Shown here: one piece after another, positions 1 through 8,800 of the stretch | How the letters are laid out: each line of letters begins with the position of its first letter | Numbering within the stretch: the first letter of the stretch is position 1 | NCBI GenBank assembly: GCA_930986425.1 | Contig: CAKNJR010000001.1 | Coordinates: 1-64,000, forward strand | Direction of reading: 5' to 3' | Origin: an uncultured Clostridium sp. | Lineage (GTDB): Bacteria > Bacillota > Clostridia > TANB77 > CAG-508 | Length of the DNA: 64,000 nt | Program-made: the position numbers and the translations under genes | Notes under the pieces: model-generated | The model's input: the letters and a program-made list of their open reading frames with translations, nothing else | Told to the model about the DNA's origin: nothing | Database searches by the model: none

Positions 1-1591
1 CTACTGTTGCCTTTCCTGCTACATCTCCAGTATTTGTTACTGTGATTGTGTATGTGATTGTGTCTCCTGCTTCTACTTCTGTTCCTGTTACTGCTGTTGT
101 TCCATTTGCTGTAGCTGTTTTTGTAGCACTTATTACTGGGTTCTTGATTTCTTCTGTTGGTGTATCATTTACTGTTGCTTTATTTATTATTGAACCTTCT
201 GCTCCTTCTTCTACAACTACTTTAAATGTTACTGTTGCTTCGCCTGCTATGTCAGCTTCGCCTTCAGCTCCTTTTGTTGCAGCTTCTACATTTACTTCTA
301 TTCCATTTACTAAGTCTTCTGCTGTTAGTTCACTATTTGCAATTCCATCAACTACAATGCTTCCTGCTACAAAACTTGTGCCTTCTGGGATTGTATCTTT
401 GATTATTGCTTTTCCATTAGCATATCCATTGTTGTATGCTGTAATTGTGTATTCGATTTCTTCACCTACAACTACTGCTGATTTATTTGATGTCTTCTCT
501 GATGTTATTATTGGTTCTTGGTATTCTGTCTCTGTTTCTGGTGTGTCTTCTCCATTTACTGTTGCTACGTTTCTGATTGTATCTCCATTATCTAAGTCAC
601 CAACTGTTACATCAAAGCTTACTGTTGTTTCTCCTGCTACATCTCCTACTTTGGCTGGTACTTCTACTTCGATTCCTTTTGCTAAGTCTTCTGCTGTATG
701 TTCAGTAACTGTTCCATTTACTTTTATGCTTCCATTAACAAATGTTGTTCCTTCTGGTATTGTATCTGCTACTGTTGCCTTTCCTGCTACATCTCCAGTA
801 TTTGTTACTGTGATTGTGTATGTGATTGTGTCTCCTGCTTCTACTTCTGTTCCTGTTACTGCTGTTGTTCCATTTGCTGTAGCTGTTTTTGTAGCACTTA
901 TTACTGGGTTCTTGATTTCTTCTGTTGGTGTATCATTTACTGTTGCTTTATTTATTATTGAACCTTCTGCTCCTTCTTCTACAACTACTTTAAATGTTAC
1001 TGTTGCTTCGCCTGCTATGTCAGCTTCGCCTTCAGCTCCTTTTGTTGCAGCTTCTACATTTACTTCTATTCCATTTACTAAGTCTTCTGCTGTTAGTTCA
1101 CTATTTGCAATTCCATCAACTACAATGCTTCCTGCTACAAAACTTGTGCCTTCTGGGATTGTATCTTTGATTATTGCTTTTCCATTAGCATATCCATTGT
1201 TGTATGCTGTAATTGTGTATTCGATTTCTTCACCTACAACTACTGCTGATTTATTTGATGTCTTCTCTGATGTTATTATTGGTTCTTGGTATTCTGTCTC
1301 TGTTTCTGGTGTGTCTTCTCCATTTACTGTTGCTACGTTTCTGATTGTATCTCCATTATCTAAGTCACCAACTGTTACATCAAAGCTTACTGTTGTTTCT
1401 CCTGCTACATCTCCTACTTTGGCTGGTACTTCTACTTCGATTCCTTTTGCTAAGTCTTCTGCTGTATGTTCAGTAACTGTTCCATTTACTTTTATGCTTC
1501 CATTAACAAATGTTGTTCCTTCTGGTATTGTATCTGCTACTGTTGCCTTTCCTGCTACATCTCCAGTATTTGTTACTGTGATTGTGTATGT
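1..1591. repeat. 768-bp tandem repeat within the DUF11 gene
   Basis: Bases 1-768 recur as 769-1536 with no difference noticed, and a third copy begins at 1537 but diverges from about 1592. The period of 768 bp equals 256 codons, two DUF11 domains, so gain or loss of a unit keeps the reading frame. The first copy may extend left of the window. Confidence 0.95.
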
Positions 1592-3253
1592 AATTGTGTC
1601 TCCTGCTTTTACTTCAGTTTTATCCGCAACTTTATTAGCACTTATTACTGGGTTCTTAACTTCCTCTGTTGGATTGTCATTTACATATGCTTTGTTAGAT
1701 ATTGTACCTGTTGCTCCGCTATTTACTGTTACTTGGAATGTTACTGTTGTTGTTCCAGCTTTCTCTCCTAATTTAGCTGGTACATTTACTTCTATTCCGC
1801 TTGCCAAATCTTCTGCTGTTAATTCACTATTTGCAACTCCTGCTACAACTATGCTTCCATCAACAAATGTTGTATTTTCTGGTATTGTATCTTTTACTTT
1901 TATTGTACCTGGAACTATTCCTGTATTTGTAGCTTTAATTGTATATGTAATTACTTCTCCTGATTGTACAGCTGTTTTATCTGCTGTTTTTTCATAAGAA
2001 ATAACTGGATTGTGTACTTCTGTTTCAGTTCCTGGTGTTTCTCCACCGCCAACTAAAGCAACATTTCTAATTGTTATCCCTTCACCTTCAAAACTATTTA
2101 CTGTTACTTTAAAAGTAAATGTTTTTGTTTCTCCAGCTTCTAATTCAACATCGTTCCATGTAATAGTATTATCTGCTATGTCTGCTTCACCTGTTACACT
2201 ACCATCAACTAAAGTTGTACCTTCTGGTACTTCATCTTTCACTGATGTAATTGCATTAACATTGCTCTTATTTGTTACAGTAATTGTATATGTAATTTCT
2301 GAGCCTTCTGTAACTATTTCATCTTCAGATGTAGCAATTTTATCAGCCTCAATTACTGGATTTTCAGTTTCTGGTGTATCTTTACCATCAACAACTGCTG
2401 CATTTCTAATTTCTCCGCTTTCTGCTGTTACAACAACTGTAAATGATACTGTAACACTACTATTTTTTGGCACATCAACATTCCATGTGATTTTACCATT
2501 TTCAATTGTTCCATCATTTGAAATAGGTGTTTCTTCATCTAATACTGTTCCTTCTGGTACCATATCTGTAACAGTTACATTTTTAGCATCTGCATCTGAA
2601 CTTGTATTTGTTACTGTAATGTTATATGTAATTTTGCTACCTGTTTGAACACTATTGTCTGTTTCATTTATTGAACCTATTTCTGCTGTTTTATTTAATT
2701 CTAAACTTGGTTTTACAACATCAATTTTAGTTGAAACATTATCTTTACTTAAGTCAGCATTTATCCAGCCAACGGCTAATCCTTCACTAACAAGTATTTG
2801 ATTTCCTGTTTCAATATAATCAATTTGTGTATATTCTTCATTTGGAACATCAGCATCATCATTTTGATTTGCATTATTTCCACCATTAGAACTTGAACCA
2901 TTAGTTGTTCCTCCAGTTGAATCATTACCCGATTCACCACTTGAACCACTGTTTGATTCATTTGAGCTACTGTTTTCATCAGTTGATGAATTTGACTCAT
3001 TTGTAGAGCCATTTTCAGTAGTATTGGTTTCATCTGATGTTTCATTAATAATTTGATTATTATTTTCTGAATCATCACCTTGCTCATCTATAATTCCATT
3101 GTTTATTGTAGTGTTATTTCCTGTTGTAGCTTCTGCATCAGTATTACCTCTAATGTAGAAATATGTACCAATAGAAATTCCACCAATAAGAACTAAAATT
3201 ATAGCTGTTATAATGGCTATCTTTTTACTTTTATAGCTCATTTTAGCTTTCAT
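1..3253 (-). CDS. Giant DUF11-repeat cell-surface protein (3' end beyond the window)
   Basis: The reading frame is open from an ATG at 3253 to the left edge (at least 1084 codons, no stop), so the C-terminus is missing. A gaatagggggaaa ribosome binding site precedes the start. The N-terminus has a short basic stretch and one hydrophobic helix (about residues 8-28), then a low-complexity linker rich in Asn, Ser, Thr, Glu and Gly. After it come at least seven DUF11-type beta-sandwich repeats, recognisable by TYTITVTNTG and DTIPEGT-like motifs every ~128 residues. DUF11 domains usually form stalks of wall-anchored adhesins. The last repeats come from a perfect 768-bp tandem duplication. It sits 110 bp downstream of a sortase gene, so it is the likely sortase substrate; the sorting signal itself would lie outside the window. 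Confidence 0.9.
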   Translation of the reverse strand, partial: MKAKMSYKSKKIAIITAIILVLIGGISIGTYFYIRGNTDAEATTGNNTTINNGIIDEQGDDSENNNQIINETSDETNTTENGSTNESNSSTDENSSSNESNSGSSGESGNDSTGGTTNGSSSNGGNNANQNDDADVPNEEYTQIDYIETGNQILVSEGLAVGWINADLSKDNVSTKIDVVKPSLELNKTAEIGSINETDNSVQTGSKITYNITVTNTSSDADAKNVTVTDMVPEGTVLDEETPISNDGTIENGKITWNVDVPKNSSVTVSFTVVVTAESGEIRNAAVVDGKDTPETENPVIEADKIATSEDEIVTEGSEITYTITVTNKSNVNAITSVKDEVPEGTTLVDGSVTGEADIADNTITWNDVELEAGETKTFTFKVTVNSFEGEGITIRNVALVGGGETPGTETEVHNPVISYEKTADKTAVQSGEVITYTIKATNTGIVPGTIKVKDTIPENTTFVDGSIVVAGVANSELTAEDLASGIEVNVPAKLGEKAGTTTVTFQVTVNSGATGTISNKAYVNDNPTEEVKNPVISANKVADKTEVKAGDTITYTITVTNTGDVAGKATVADTIPEGTTFVNGSIKVNGTVTEHTAEDLAKGIEVEVPAKVGDVAGETTVSFDVTVGDLDNGDTIRNVATVNGEDTPETETEYQEPIITSEKTSNKSAVVVGEEIEYTITAYNNGYANGKAIIKDTIPEGTSFVAGSIVVDGIANSELTAEDLVNGIEVNVEAATKGAEGEADIAGEATVTFKVVVEEGAEGSIINKATVNDTPTEEIKNPVISATKTATANGTTAVTGTEVEAGDTITYTITVTNTGDVAGKATVADTIPEGTTFVNGSIKVNGTVTEHTAEDLAKGIEVEVPAKVGDVAGETTVSFDVTVGDLDNGDTIRNVATVNGEDTPETETEYQEPIITSEKTSNKSAVVVGEEIEYTITAYNNGYANGKAIIKDTIPEGTSFVAGSIVVDGIANSELTAEDLVNGIEVNVEAATKGAEGEADIAGEATVTFKVVVEEGAEGSIINKATVNDTPTEEIKNPVISATKTATANGTTAVTGTEVEAGDTITYTITVTNTGDVAGKATV

Positions 3254-3363
3254 TTCTTTTTCCCCCTATTCTTGGTCTTTTTACATTTTTTAATAATGTG
3301 TACTATGTTATTTTTCACACTTTTTAATCGATTAATTTAAATAATTTTAATTACTTTGTTAAT

Positions 3364-3942
3364 TTAAGCAACTTCTTTTGCTTTTGTAATTAATCTATTT
3401 AAATGTCCATTTGTACAAGTAATTAATGTTATTTCTCTTGTATTTTCATCTACACTTTCTAAGCAACTAACATCATTAGGTTCAACAGAATAAATATCAA
3501 AAATTTGGTATGTAACTGTGTTATTATATAAATCTGTCATTTTTATTTCATCACCTATTTGTAATCGCTTAACTTTTCCAAACATAGTTCCATTTAGGTT
3601 GTTATGACCTGCAACAGTAAAATTACCTATTGAGTTAATATCCCCACCTGAAAACTTTGTTATAGAATATTTCATTGTAGTATCATTTGTTTTATTAATT
3701 ATTGGATATTTAATGTTTATTGAAGGAATCTCTATAATTCCAACAACATCATATCCGTTGTATTGTACATTAGCTGCTTGTTGGCCTTCATTTGCTGTAA
3801 ATTGTTCTTCTATTTCAGTTACTACCTCTGCTAAATTGTCGTCGTTTTGCTTACTTATAACATAATTGTATATAATTATTCCTGTTACAACTATTGCCAT
3901 AATTATTAGTATAGTTAAAATAATATTAATTACTTTTTTCAT
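3364..3942 (-). CDS. Sortase (class D-like)
   Basis: This 192-residue membrane-anchored transpeptidase would attach surface proteins to the wall. One hydrophobic helix lies at residues 5-27. The sortase core shows IGIIEIPSINIKYPI, the catalytic His in AGHNN, the catalytic Cys in TLITC and a downstream Arg in HLNR about eight residues later, the usual His-Cys-Arg triad. Length and the single N-terminal anchor fit class D/E-like sortases better than class B. It lies between two surface-protein genes on the same strand (15 bp from the upstream gene, 110 bp before the DUF11 gene), so it probably processes one or both. Confidence 0.88.
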   Translation of the reverse strand: MKKVINIILTILIIMAIVVTGIIIYNYVISKQNDDNLAEVVTEIEEQFTANEGQQAANVQYNGYDVVGIIEIPSINIKYPIINKTNDTTMKYSITKFSGGDINSIGNFTVAGHNNLNGTMFGKVKRLQIGDEIKMTDLYNNTVTYQIFDIYSVEPNDVSCLESVDENTREITLITCTNGHLNRLITKAKEVA

Positions 3943-3957
3943 GCTTAAGCACCTCTA

Positions 3958-4950
3958 TTATTTATTATCTTTTTTAGATAATTTCTTTTTAACTATTACT
4001 AAAACAACTATTGCAACAATAATAACACCTAAAACAATTAGTAATGTTATTGTTGTATCAAATGTAACTGGTAGTTTAACTGTTGTTTTTTGTTCAATAA
4101 CTTCTGGTACATATTCTTTTTCTTCTTCCCTTGTACATGTCATAAATTGAACATCAACAATTTCTTCGCCTTCGGCATTTGTGCCTTTAAGCCAAACAAC
4201 ATATTCTTCACCTTCTGCTGAATCTTCTGGCTGATAAATTGTATTGTTTGTAACTTCTTGCCATTCTGTTGGAATTAAGCTGTTATATAATGTATAAAAT
4301 TCGTCTAGTTTTTTGATATTTTCATAAGAATTTAAGTTTTCGTTAATAGCTGCAATTTCTTTAGACATAGCTATAAATCTAGCAATTTCGCTATTTTCAT
4401 TTTGTCTAACTATTACATACTCATATGTATATCCATCTACTGGATTAATTTGCATATTATCAACTGTTGTTGTATATTCTACGCCATCAACATTTTCTAC
4501 ATCAGGCGCTTCAGCTCCTAATGTAACGCTGATTCTCTTTGTAGTATTTGCAACAAAATCAAGTTCTTCTTGTGTAATAGCCTTACTTAAGTCTATTTCA
4601 ATTGCATTTGAAATGTTGTTTTCTGATGATTCAATCCACATATATGCTATGTTTGAATCTAAAAAATAAGAGTTAAAAATTTCATTATCTACATATGCAA
4701 CATTATTTCCATCATTGTCTTGTAGTGAATTAATAAAATTTAACTCTGTTTCTTCAATATCTTTATCTTTAGAATAAGCGAATTTAAAACTTTCGTTAGT
4801 AAATTCATCTTCATAAATTAAGTACTCGTCTTCTGAAGTTTGAATAATTGTAGTGTTTTCCTCCGCTGCTAGTACTGGGAATTGTAGTAATAACATAATT
4901 GCTATTACTAAAACTGCTAGCACCGCATTTTTGCTTAATAGCCTTTTCAT
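3958..4950 (-). CDS. Membrane-anchored surface protein of unknown fold
   Basis: This 330-residue protein has a clear signal peptide (residues ~5-28, ending near VLAAEE), a ~250-residue acidic extracellular region, and a C-terminal hydrophobic helix followed by KKKLSKKDNK. Just before the helix is KLPVTF, which resembles an LPXT sorting motif with Phe instead of Gly, so sortase processing is possible but not established. I do not recognise the extracellular domain. It is first in a three-gene minus-strand group with the sortase and DUF11 protein. Confidence 0.8.
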   Translation of the reverse strand: MKRLLSKNAVLAVLVIAIMLLLQFPVLAAEENTTIIQTSEDEYLIYEDEFTNESFKFAYSKDKDIEETELNFINSLQDNDGNNVAYVDNEIFNSYFLDSNIAYMWIESSENNISNAIEIDLSKAITQEELDFVANTTKRISVTLGAEAPDVENVDGVEYTTTVDNMQINPVDGYTYEYVIVRQNENSEIARFIAMSKEIAAINENLNSYENIKKLDEFYTLYNSLIPTEWQEVTNNTIYQPEDSAEGEEYVVWLKGTNAEGEEIVDVQFMTCTREEEKEYVPEVIEQKTTVKLPVTFDTTITLLIVLGVIIVAIVVLVIVKKKLSKKDNK

Positions 4951-4992
4951 ATTAGACCCCCTATTCTTTAAAAATTACGCCATAATTATATA

Positions 4993-5056
4993 ACAAAAAA
5001 ACACGTTTGTAAATATTTTTTGCTTATTTTCCAGTTTACAAACGCATTTTTTGTTA
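4993..5056 (-). terminator. Rho-independent terminator
   Basis: The arms CGTTTGTAAA (5004-5013 on the plus strand) and TTTACAAACG (5035-5044) pair around a ~21-nt loop. Read on the minus strand the 3' arm runs into a T-rich tract. It would end transcription of the DUF6320-like gene that stops at 5101. Confidence 0.75.
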
Positions 5057-5100
5057 TTTTTATAGTTATTTTACATAATTTGTTACATTTTTGTTGGATT

Positions 5101-5664
5101 TTACATATGAAATTTTCTCTTAATTGCTTCTTCTAAATCTTTTGCTGATAAAATAATTGTTATTACAAGATTTAGAATTGATATTCCTGTTGCAATAATT
5201 CCCATTATAGGTTCAGTTACTATTCTTTCCCCTATTAATATAGCTGGTAAAATACTAAAAATTAAGATGAAAAATTGATAAATCGCATATCTTAGATATT
5301 TTTTATGGCTGACAATTGTTAGTATTAGCATTGCAGTATTTACCACTATTAAAATTATAGGTATTGCCAAGCTAAGTGACCATCCTTTAAATCCTAATCT
5401 ATAATCTATAAACACTGTTAGAAGTGAAACTGCTATTGTTTGAACCAATACGTGCCCAGCAATATTTACATTTCTATGTATAGAATATATAACTATTACC
5501 CATATATAAACTATTCCACCATTTGCCAAAGCTGCCCATGGAACATTAGGAGATGTTAGTTTATTTATTATAGTTAATATTATTGCTATAACAATTGATA
5601 TAGCAAGCATAATTTTAGTTATTTTCTCGCCGTTATTTGCATTAATCTTTTTTGGATATATCAT
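5101..5664 (-). CDS. DUF6320-like integral membrane protein
   Basis: This 187-residue protein is almost entirely hydrophobic, with about six predicted transmembrane helices and the charged tail EEAIKRKFHM. The pattern matches the membrane part of DUF6320 proteins, which often carry an N-terminal zinc ribbon that is absent here. Its start overlaps the end of the acyltransferase-like gene by 23 bp, which points to translational coupling and a joint function. The biochemical role of the family is unknown. Confidence 0.6.
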   Translation of the reverse strand: MIYPKKINANNGEKITKIMLAISIVIAIILTIINKLTSPNVPWAALANGGIVYIWVIVIYSIHRNVNIAGHVLVQTIAVSLLTVFIDYRLGFKGWSLSLAIPIILIVVNTAMLILTIVSHKKYLRYAIYQFFILIFSILPAILIGERIVTEPIMGIIATGISILNLVITIILSAKDLEEAIKRKFHM

Positions 5665-6991
5665 CTAAAACACCATTACTTTCTACTTTTACATTTATTC
5701 CTCGACTTATCAAAAAATGATAAAAAGTTTTTTCGATATTATTGTCATTTAAAATTGAAGTAAATGTAAAACTCATTTTGTTTTCAAAAGTACAGCCTGA
5801 ACACTTTATTTTTTCAACAGGTTCAGGAGCAATTAGCATTAGGAATTCATCTATGTAATCTTTATATTTTCCTATTATACCTATTCTACCTATATTTGAA
5901 AATGTTATTGTTGTATATTTTCTTATTTCTAAATAGCTTAATCTAACTATTACTTTCTTAAGTTCAAGAGGTATAGCTTTTATAAATAAATTTGTGCCCA
6001 ACTTAACATTTGCAGACATCGTCTTAATAATTTCTTCTTCTGTAAGTTTTTGTTTGAAGTCATTTTTTACAAAATCTATTATAGTTTCAAACAAGCTAAA
6101 ATCTATACACTTTTGCTCATCTTTTGATTTTGAATTCTTGTCATTTTGTAAATTATTGTTTGCCAACTTTTTCATATCAGCCTCAAGCGTAATGTATGAG
6201 AAAAAATTAGACATTGTTTTTGACGGAAAGTATTTCTTTAAATTTACTGGTATACAAACTTTTATAGGTTTTTTTGAGTTACTTTTTTTATAATTTGCTT
6301 CGTATATAGAATAGATTAAAACTGCAGTTAAATACTGTGTGACTGTCGAATCGTACTTTTCACACTCTTTTTTCAAATCTTGCATATCTATTATTTCGTG
6401 AATAGCAGAAATAGCCCCTAATTTTATTTTCTTTCCTTTTAACTCAAAAGCCTTTTTTGTAGAGCTATTACCTTTTGAATCTTTTATGTAGTTTTTTAAG
6501 TAACTATCTTCTGTATTAAAATCAATTTTTCTTACCAATCTTTCATTGCTATTAAAAACTGTTGGATGCAATAGTTCCAAATATGTATAAATTATTTCTC
6601 TAAAAAATACTACTCCGCTTCCACCATCTGTTAACACATGAAATATATCTATGTTTATTTTTTTATCAAAATATGTTACCTTAAACAAATAATCATTATT
6701 TTTTGAAGGTTCAATGTATTTGCAAGGATAATCTTTTTCCTCTTCTACTATTGGCTCTTTAGGATTTTCCTCAAGATAATACCAGAAAAATCCATACTTC
6801 ATCTTAACTTTAAACAAATTATATTTTTCTAAAGATACTTTTACTGCTTTTTCTAATATTCTAGGATTTACCTTTTCTTTCATTACTGCTGAAAGCCTAA
6901 AAACCGTACTGTATTTTCTTCCAGCTGAAAGAGGAAATATTTTAGCTGAATTATCCAACTTTCTCCACTTTAAGTTTTCACCTTCACTCAT
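5642..6991 (-). CDS. Condensation-fold acyltransferase (alcohol acetyltransferase-like)
   Basis: This 449-residue protein has the two-lobe layout of chloramphenicol-acetyltransferase/condensation-fold enzymes. The catalytic-type motif HVLTDGG (HxxxDG) lies near residue 119 and the second half carries a typical TFSNIG strand. Such proteins transfer acyl groups; in Clostridia they are often annotated as alcohol acetyltransferases with unknown substrates. It is translationally coupled to a multi-pass membrane protein and sits 80 bp after an alpha/beta-hydrolase gene. The trio may acylate and de-acylate a lipid or cell-surface substrate (inference). Confidence 0.7.
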   Translation of the reverse strand: MSEGENLKWRKLDNSAKIFPLSAGRKYSTVFRLSAVMKEKVNPRILEKAVKVSLEKYNLFKVKMKYGFFWYYLEENPKEPIVEEEKDYPCKYIEPSKNNDYLFKVTYFDKKINIDIFHVLTDGGSGVVFFREIIYTYLELLHPTVFNSNERLVRKIDFNTEDSYLKNYIKDSKGNSSTKKAFELKGKKIKLGAISAIHEIIDMQDLKKECEKYDSTVTQYLTAVLIYSIYEANYKKSNSKKPIKVCIPVNLKKYFPSKTMSNFFSYITLEADMKKLANNNLQNDKNSKSKDEQKCIDFSLFETIIDFVKNDFKQKLTEEEIIKTMSANVKLGTNLFIKAIPLELKKVIVRLSYLEIRKYTTITFSNIGRIGIIGKYKDYIDEFLMLIAPEPVEKIKCSGCTFENKMSFTFTSILNDNNIEKTFYHFLISRGINVKVESNGVLDDISKKD

Positions 6992-7071
6992 TTATTTTTT
7001 CCTTTCTCGTTTATATGAATGTCTTAAAATTTTTTTGATGCTTTTGTTAAAAAACTTTCAAAACAGCTTTA

Positions 7072-8037
7072 CTAATTATTATTAGCATTTAACACATCAA
7101 TCAAATCATTAAAAGCCTCTTCTTTTAATTCATTCTCATTAGCATCATCCTTTAAAATCCAAATATGTGAAACACCTTCGTATTCTCTAACATTAATTTG
7201 AATACCTTGAGTTTTTGCTTTTTCTTCTAAAACGTGTACATCAGGATTTAATATATCATATGTTCCTGTATATATTGTTATATTCTTTAATTTAGACAAA
7301 TCTCCATCAATTGGGTTTACTAAATAATTATTTATTCCATCTGAACCTGCATATGCAATTCCTGCTAATTTTAGAGTATCTTTATTTAATTGCTTATCAT
7401 TTTTTTGTGCTTCATCTATTTCTGGATTTTCTAATCTAACATCTAACCAAGGTGAAATAAGAATTGTCTTTGCTGGAAGCTTGTAGTCCTGATTCACGCC
7501 CATCTCATCTTGATTTATTTCTTCGCTATCTTCTTGTGTATATAATGTATTATTATCAGCAACTATTTTTTCTTCTAGTGCTAGGGCTAATCCTCCTCCT
7601 GCTGAATCACCCATAACTACAAAATTTTCTAGACTTATTTTAGATGTAATTTCATTATATAATGGTACTACCAAACTAAATACATCTTTGTAATCATGTT
7701 TTGGAGCTAATGGATAATCTGGAAGAATGACTGTTGCACCTGTTTTATTTATAACTTTTTCTAGAAAACTCCAATGCTCATTAGTTATTTCTGCCATATA
7801 TGAGCCACCATGAAAGTATAAGATTACCATATCTGTTTTTTCTACGTTTTTAGGAGTAAGTATAAAAACTTTTCTATTCATGTACATTTCTTGCTCAATA
7901 TTGCATGTATAAGTACTTTCATCTGGAATTATTGTCGTTTCAATTTCCGCTATCATAAAATATGCAACAACTGCTACTGCTGTTAATATTAGTAAAATAA
8001 TTATAGAAACGATTACTTTTATTATTCTTTCTTTCAT
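7072..8037 (-). CDS. Membrane-anchored alpha/beta hydrolase (HSL/acetyl-esterase type)
   Basis: This 321-residue protein has one N-terminal membrane helix (residues ~7-29). The hydrolase domain shows the oxyanion motif YFHGGSY, the nucleophile elbow GDSAGGG, an Asp in the GTYDILNPD region and the catalytic His in SHIW near the C-terminus. That is a complete Ser-Asp-His set of the hormone-sensitive-lipase family. It is first in a probable operon with the acyltransferase and membrane protein. The substrate is unknown, but an ester such as an acetylated lipid or glycan is likely. Confidence 0.8.
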   Translation of the reverse strand: MKERIIKVIVSIIILLILTAVAVVAYFMIAEIETTIIPDESTYTCNIEQEMYMNRKVFILTPKNVEKTDMVILYFHGGSYMAEITNEHWSFLEKVINKTGATVILPDYPLAPKHDYKDVFSLVVPLYNEITSKISLENFVVMGDSAGGGLALALEEKIVADNNTLYTQEDSEEINQDEMGVNQDYKLPAKTILISPWLDVRLENPEIDEAQKNDKQLNKDTLKLAGIAYAGSDGINNYLVNPIDGDLSKLKNITIYTGTYDILNPDVHVLEEKAKTQGIQINVREYEGVSHIWILKDDANENELKEEAFNDLIDVLNANNN

Positions 8038-8199
8038 ATTGCTTTCCTTTTCAAATGTAAATTTATTTACTTAGATTTATTTTTATTTAACATACGAATT
8101 TAAGTTGTTTCATTAATACCTTAAATTATGTTAGCATAAAGACAAGAAAAAAGCAACAAATTAATAAAGTCTTAATATGTTGCTTAATGTTGAACTTTA

Positions 8200-8236
8200 G
8201 TAATACCACTTAAAGCTTATTTTTGAACTTTAAGAG
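8200..8236. other. Imperfect hairpin between genes
   Basis: CCACTTAAAG and CTTTAAGAGTGG form an imperfect stem around an AT-rich loop. It lacks a clear T tract, so it is either a weak terminator for the DUF4358-like gene or a chance structure. Confidence 0.3.
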
Positions 8237-8261
8237 TGGATTTAAAATTAGTTCTTAAAAT

Positions 8262-8735
8262 TTATTTCATAATTTCTTGTTCTAAAGTGTCGGCATTTTC
8301 TGCAATAATTACATAAATTGTGTTTCCAACAGTTCCTTCAACTCTATTTTGAACTAATGCATATTGTTCTGGTAAATATCTACTCCATTGCTCTTCATAT
8401 TGTGTTAAATAATTGTCCAATTCTGATTTTACAGTATCAACTGCTCCATCTTTGGCTTGAACTAATAAATACATTGAAGCCTGAACATTCATCATAGGTA
8501 TTTTTCCTACTACATTTTCAATGTTTTCAGTATTAACACCCATTACTGTACCCAATTCTTCTGTTGTTACATCCATTGTTGCTAATTCATTAAAAGGATA
8601 AGAATTTGCTAAAGTTTGATTAGCTACATTAATATCTAGTGTCTTCTCCTTATTAAAGAAAATAAAATATGCTCCTACTGCAATTAGGGCTATTACTAAG
8701 ATTACAATTATTGCAATTAGAATTTTCTTTTTCAT
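8262..8735 (-). CDS. DUF4358-like secreted or membrane protein
   Basis: This 157-residue protein has an N-terminal hydrophobic segment just after the start (KKKILIAIIVILVIALI...) and then a domain resembling DUF4358, with a conserved VAxxSYPFNEL-like opening and an MNVQASMYLLVQA strand. I chose the ATG at 8735 because AGGAGG lies six bases upstream; a longer frame from 8762 would overlap that site. DUF4358 proteins are extracytoplasmic and of unknown function. It follows the transglutaminase-like gene on the same strand. Confidence 0.75.
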   Translation of the reverse strand: MKKKILIAIIVILVIALIAVGAYFIFFNKEKTLDINVANQTLANSYPFNELATMDVTTEELGTVMGVNTENIENVVGKIPMMNVQASMYLLVQAKDGAVDTVKSELDNYLTQYEEQWSRYLPEQYALVQNRVEGTVGNTIYVIIAENADTLEQEIMK

Positions 8736-8800
8736 ATGTTTCCTCCTCTTATTTTTTACCATTCTACTTTACCATATATAATATAAAATATCAACTATTT

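Noticed and set aside
42..1997. Long plus-strand frame of 651 codons
   Set aside because: It is antisense to the DUF11-repeat gene. Its length comes from the repeated, stop-poor sequence; it has no ribosome binding site or recognisable domain.
2776..3087. Minus-strand frame of 103 codons
   Set aside because: It is a +1-type shadow of the low-complexity linker of the DUF11 protein, which reads in another frame through this region.
3866..4150. Plus-strand frame of 94 codons
   Set aside because: It is antisense to the start of the sortase and the end of the surface protein, and lacks a start site.
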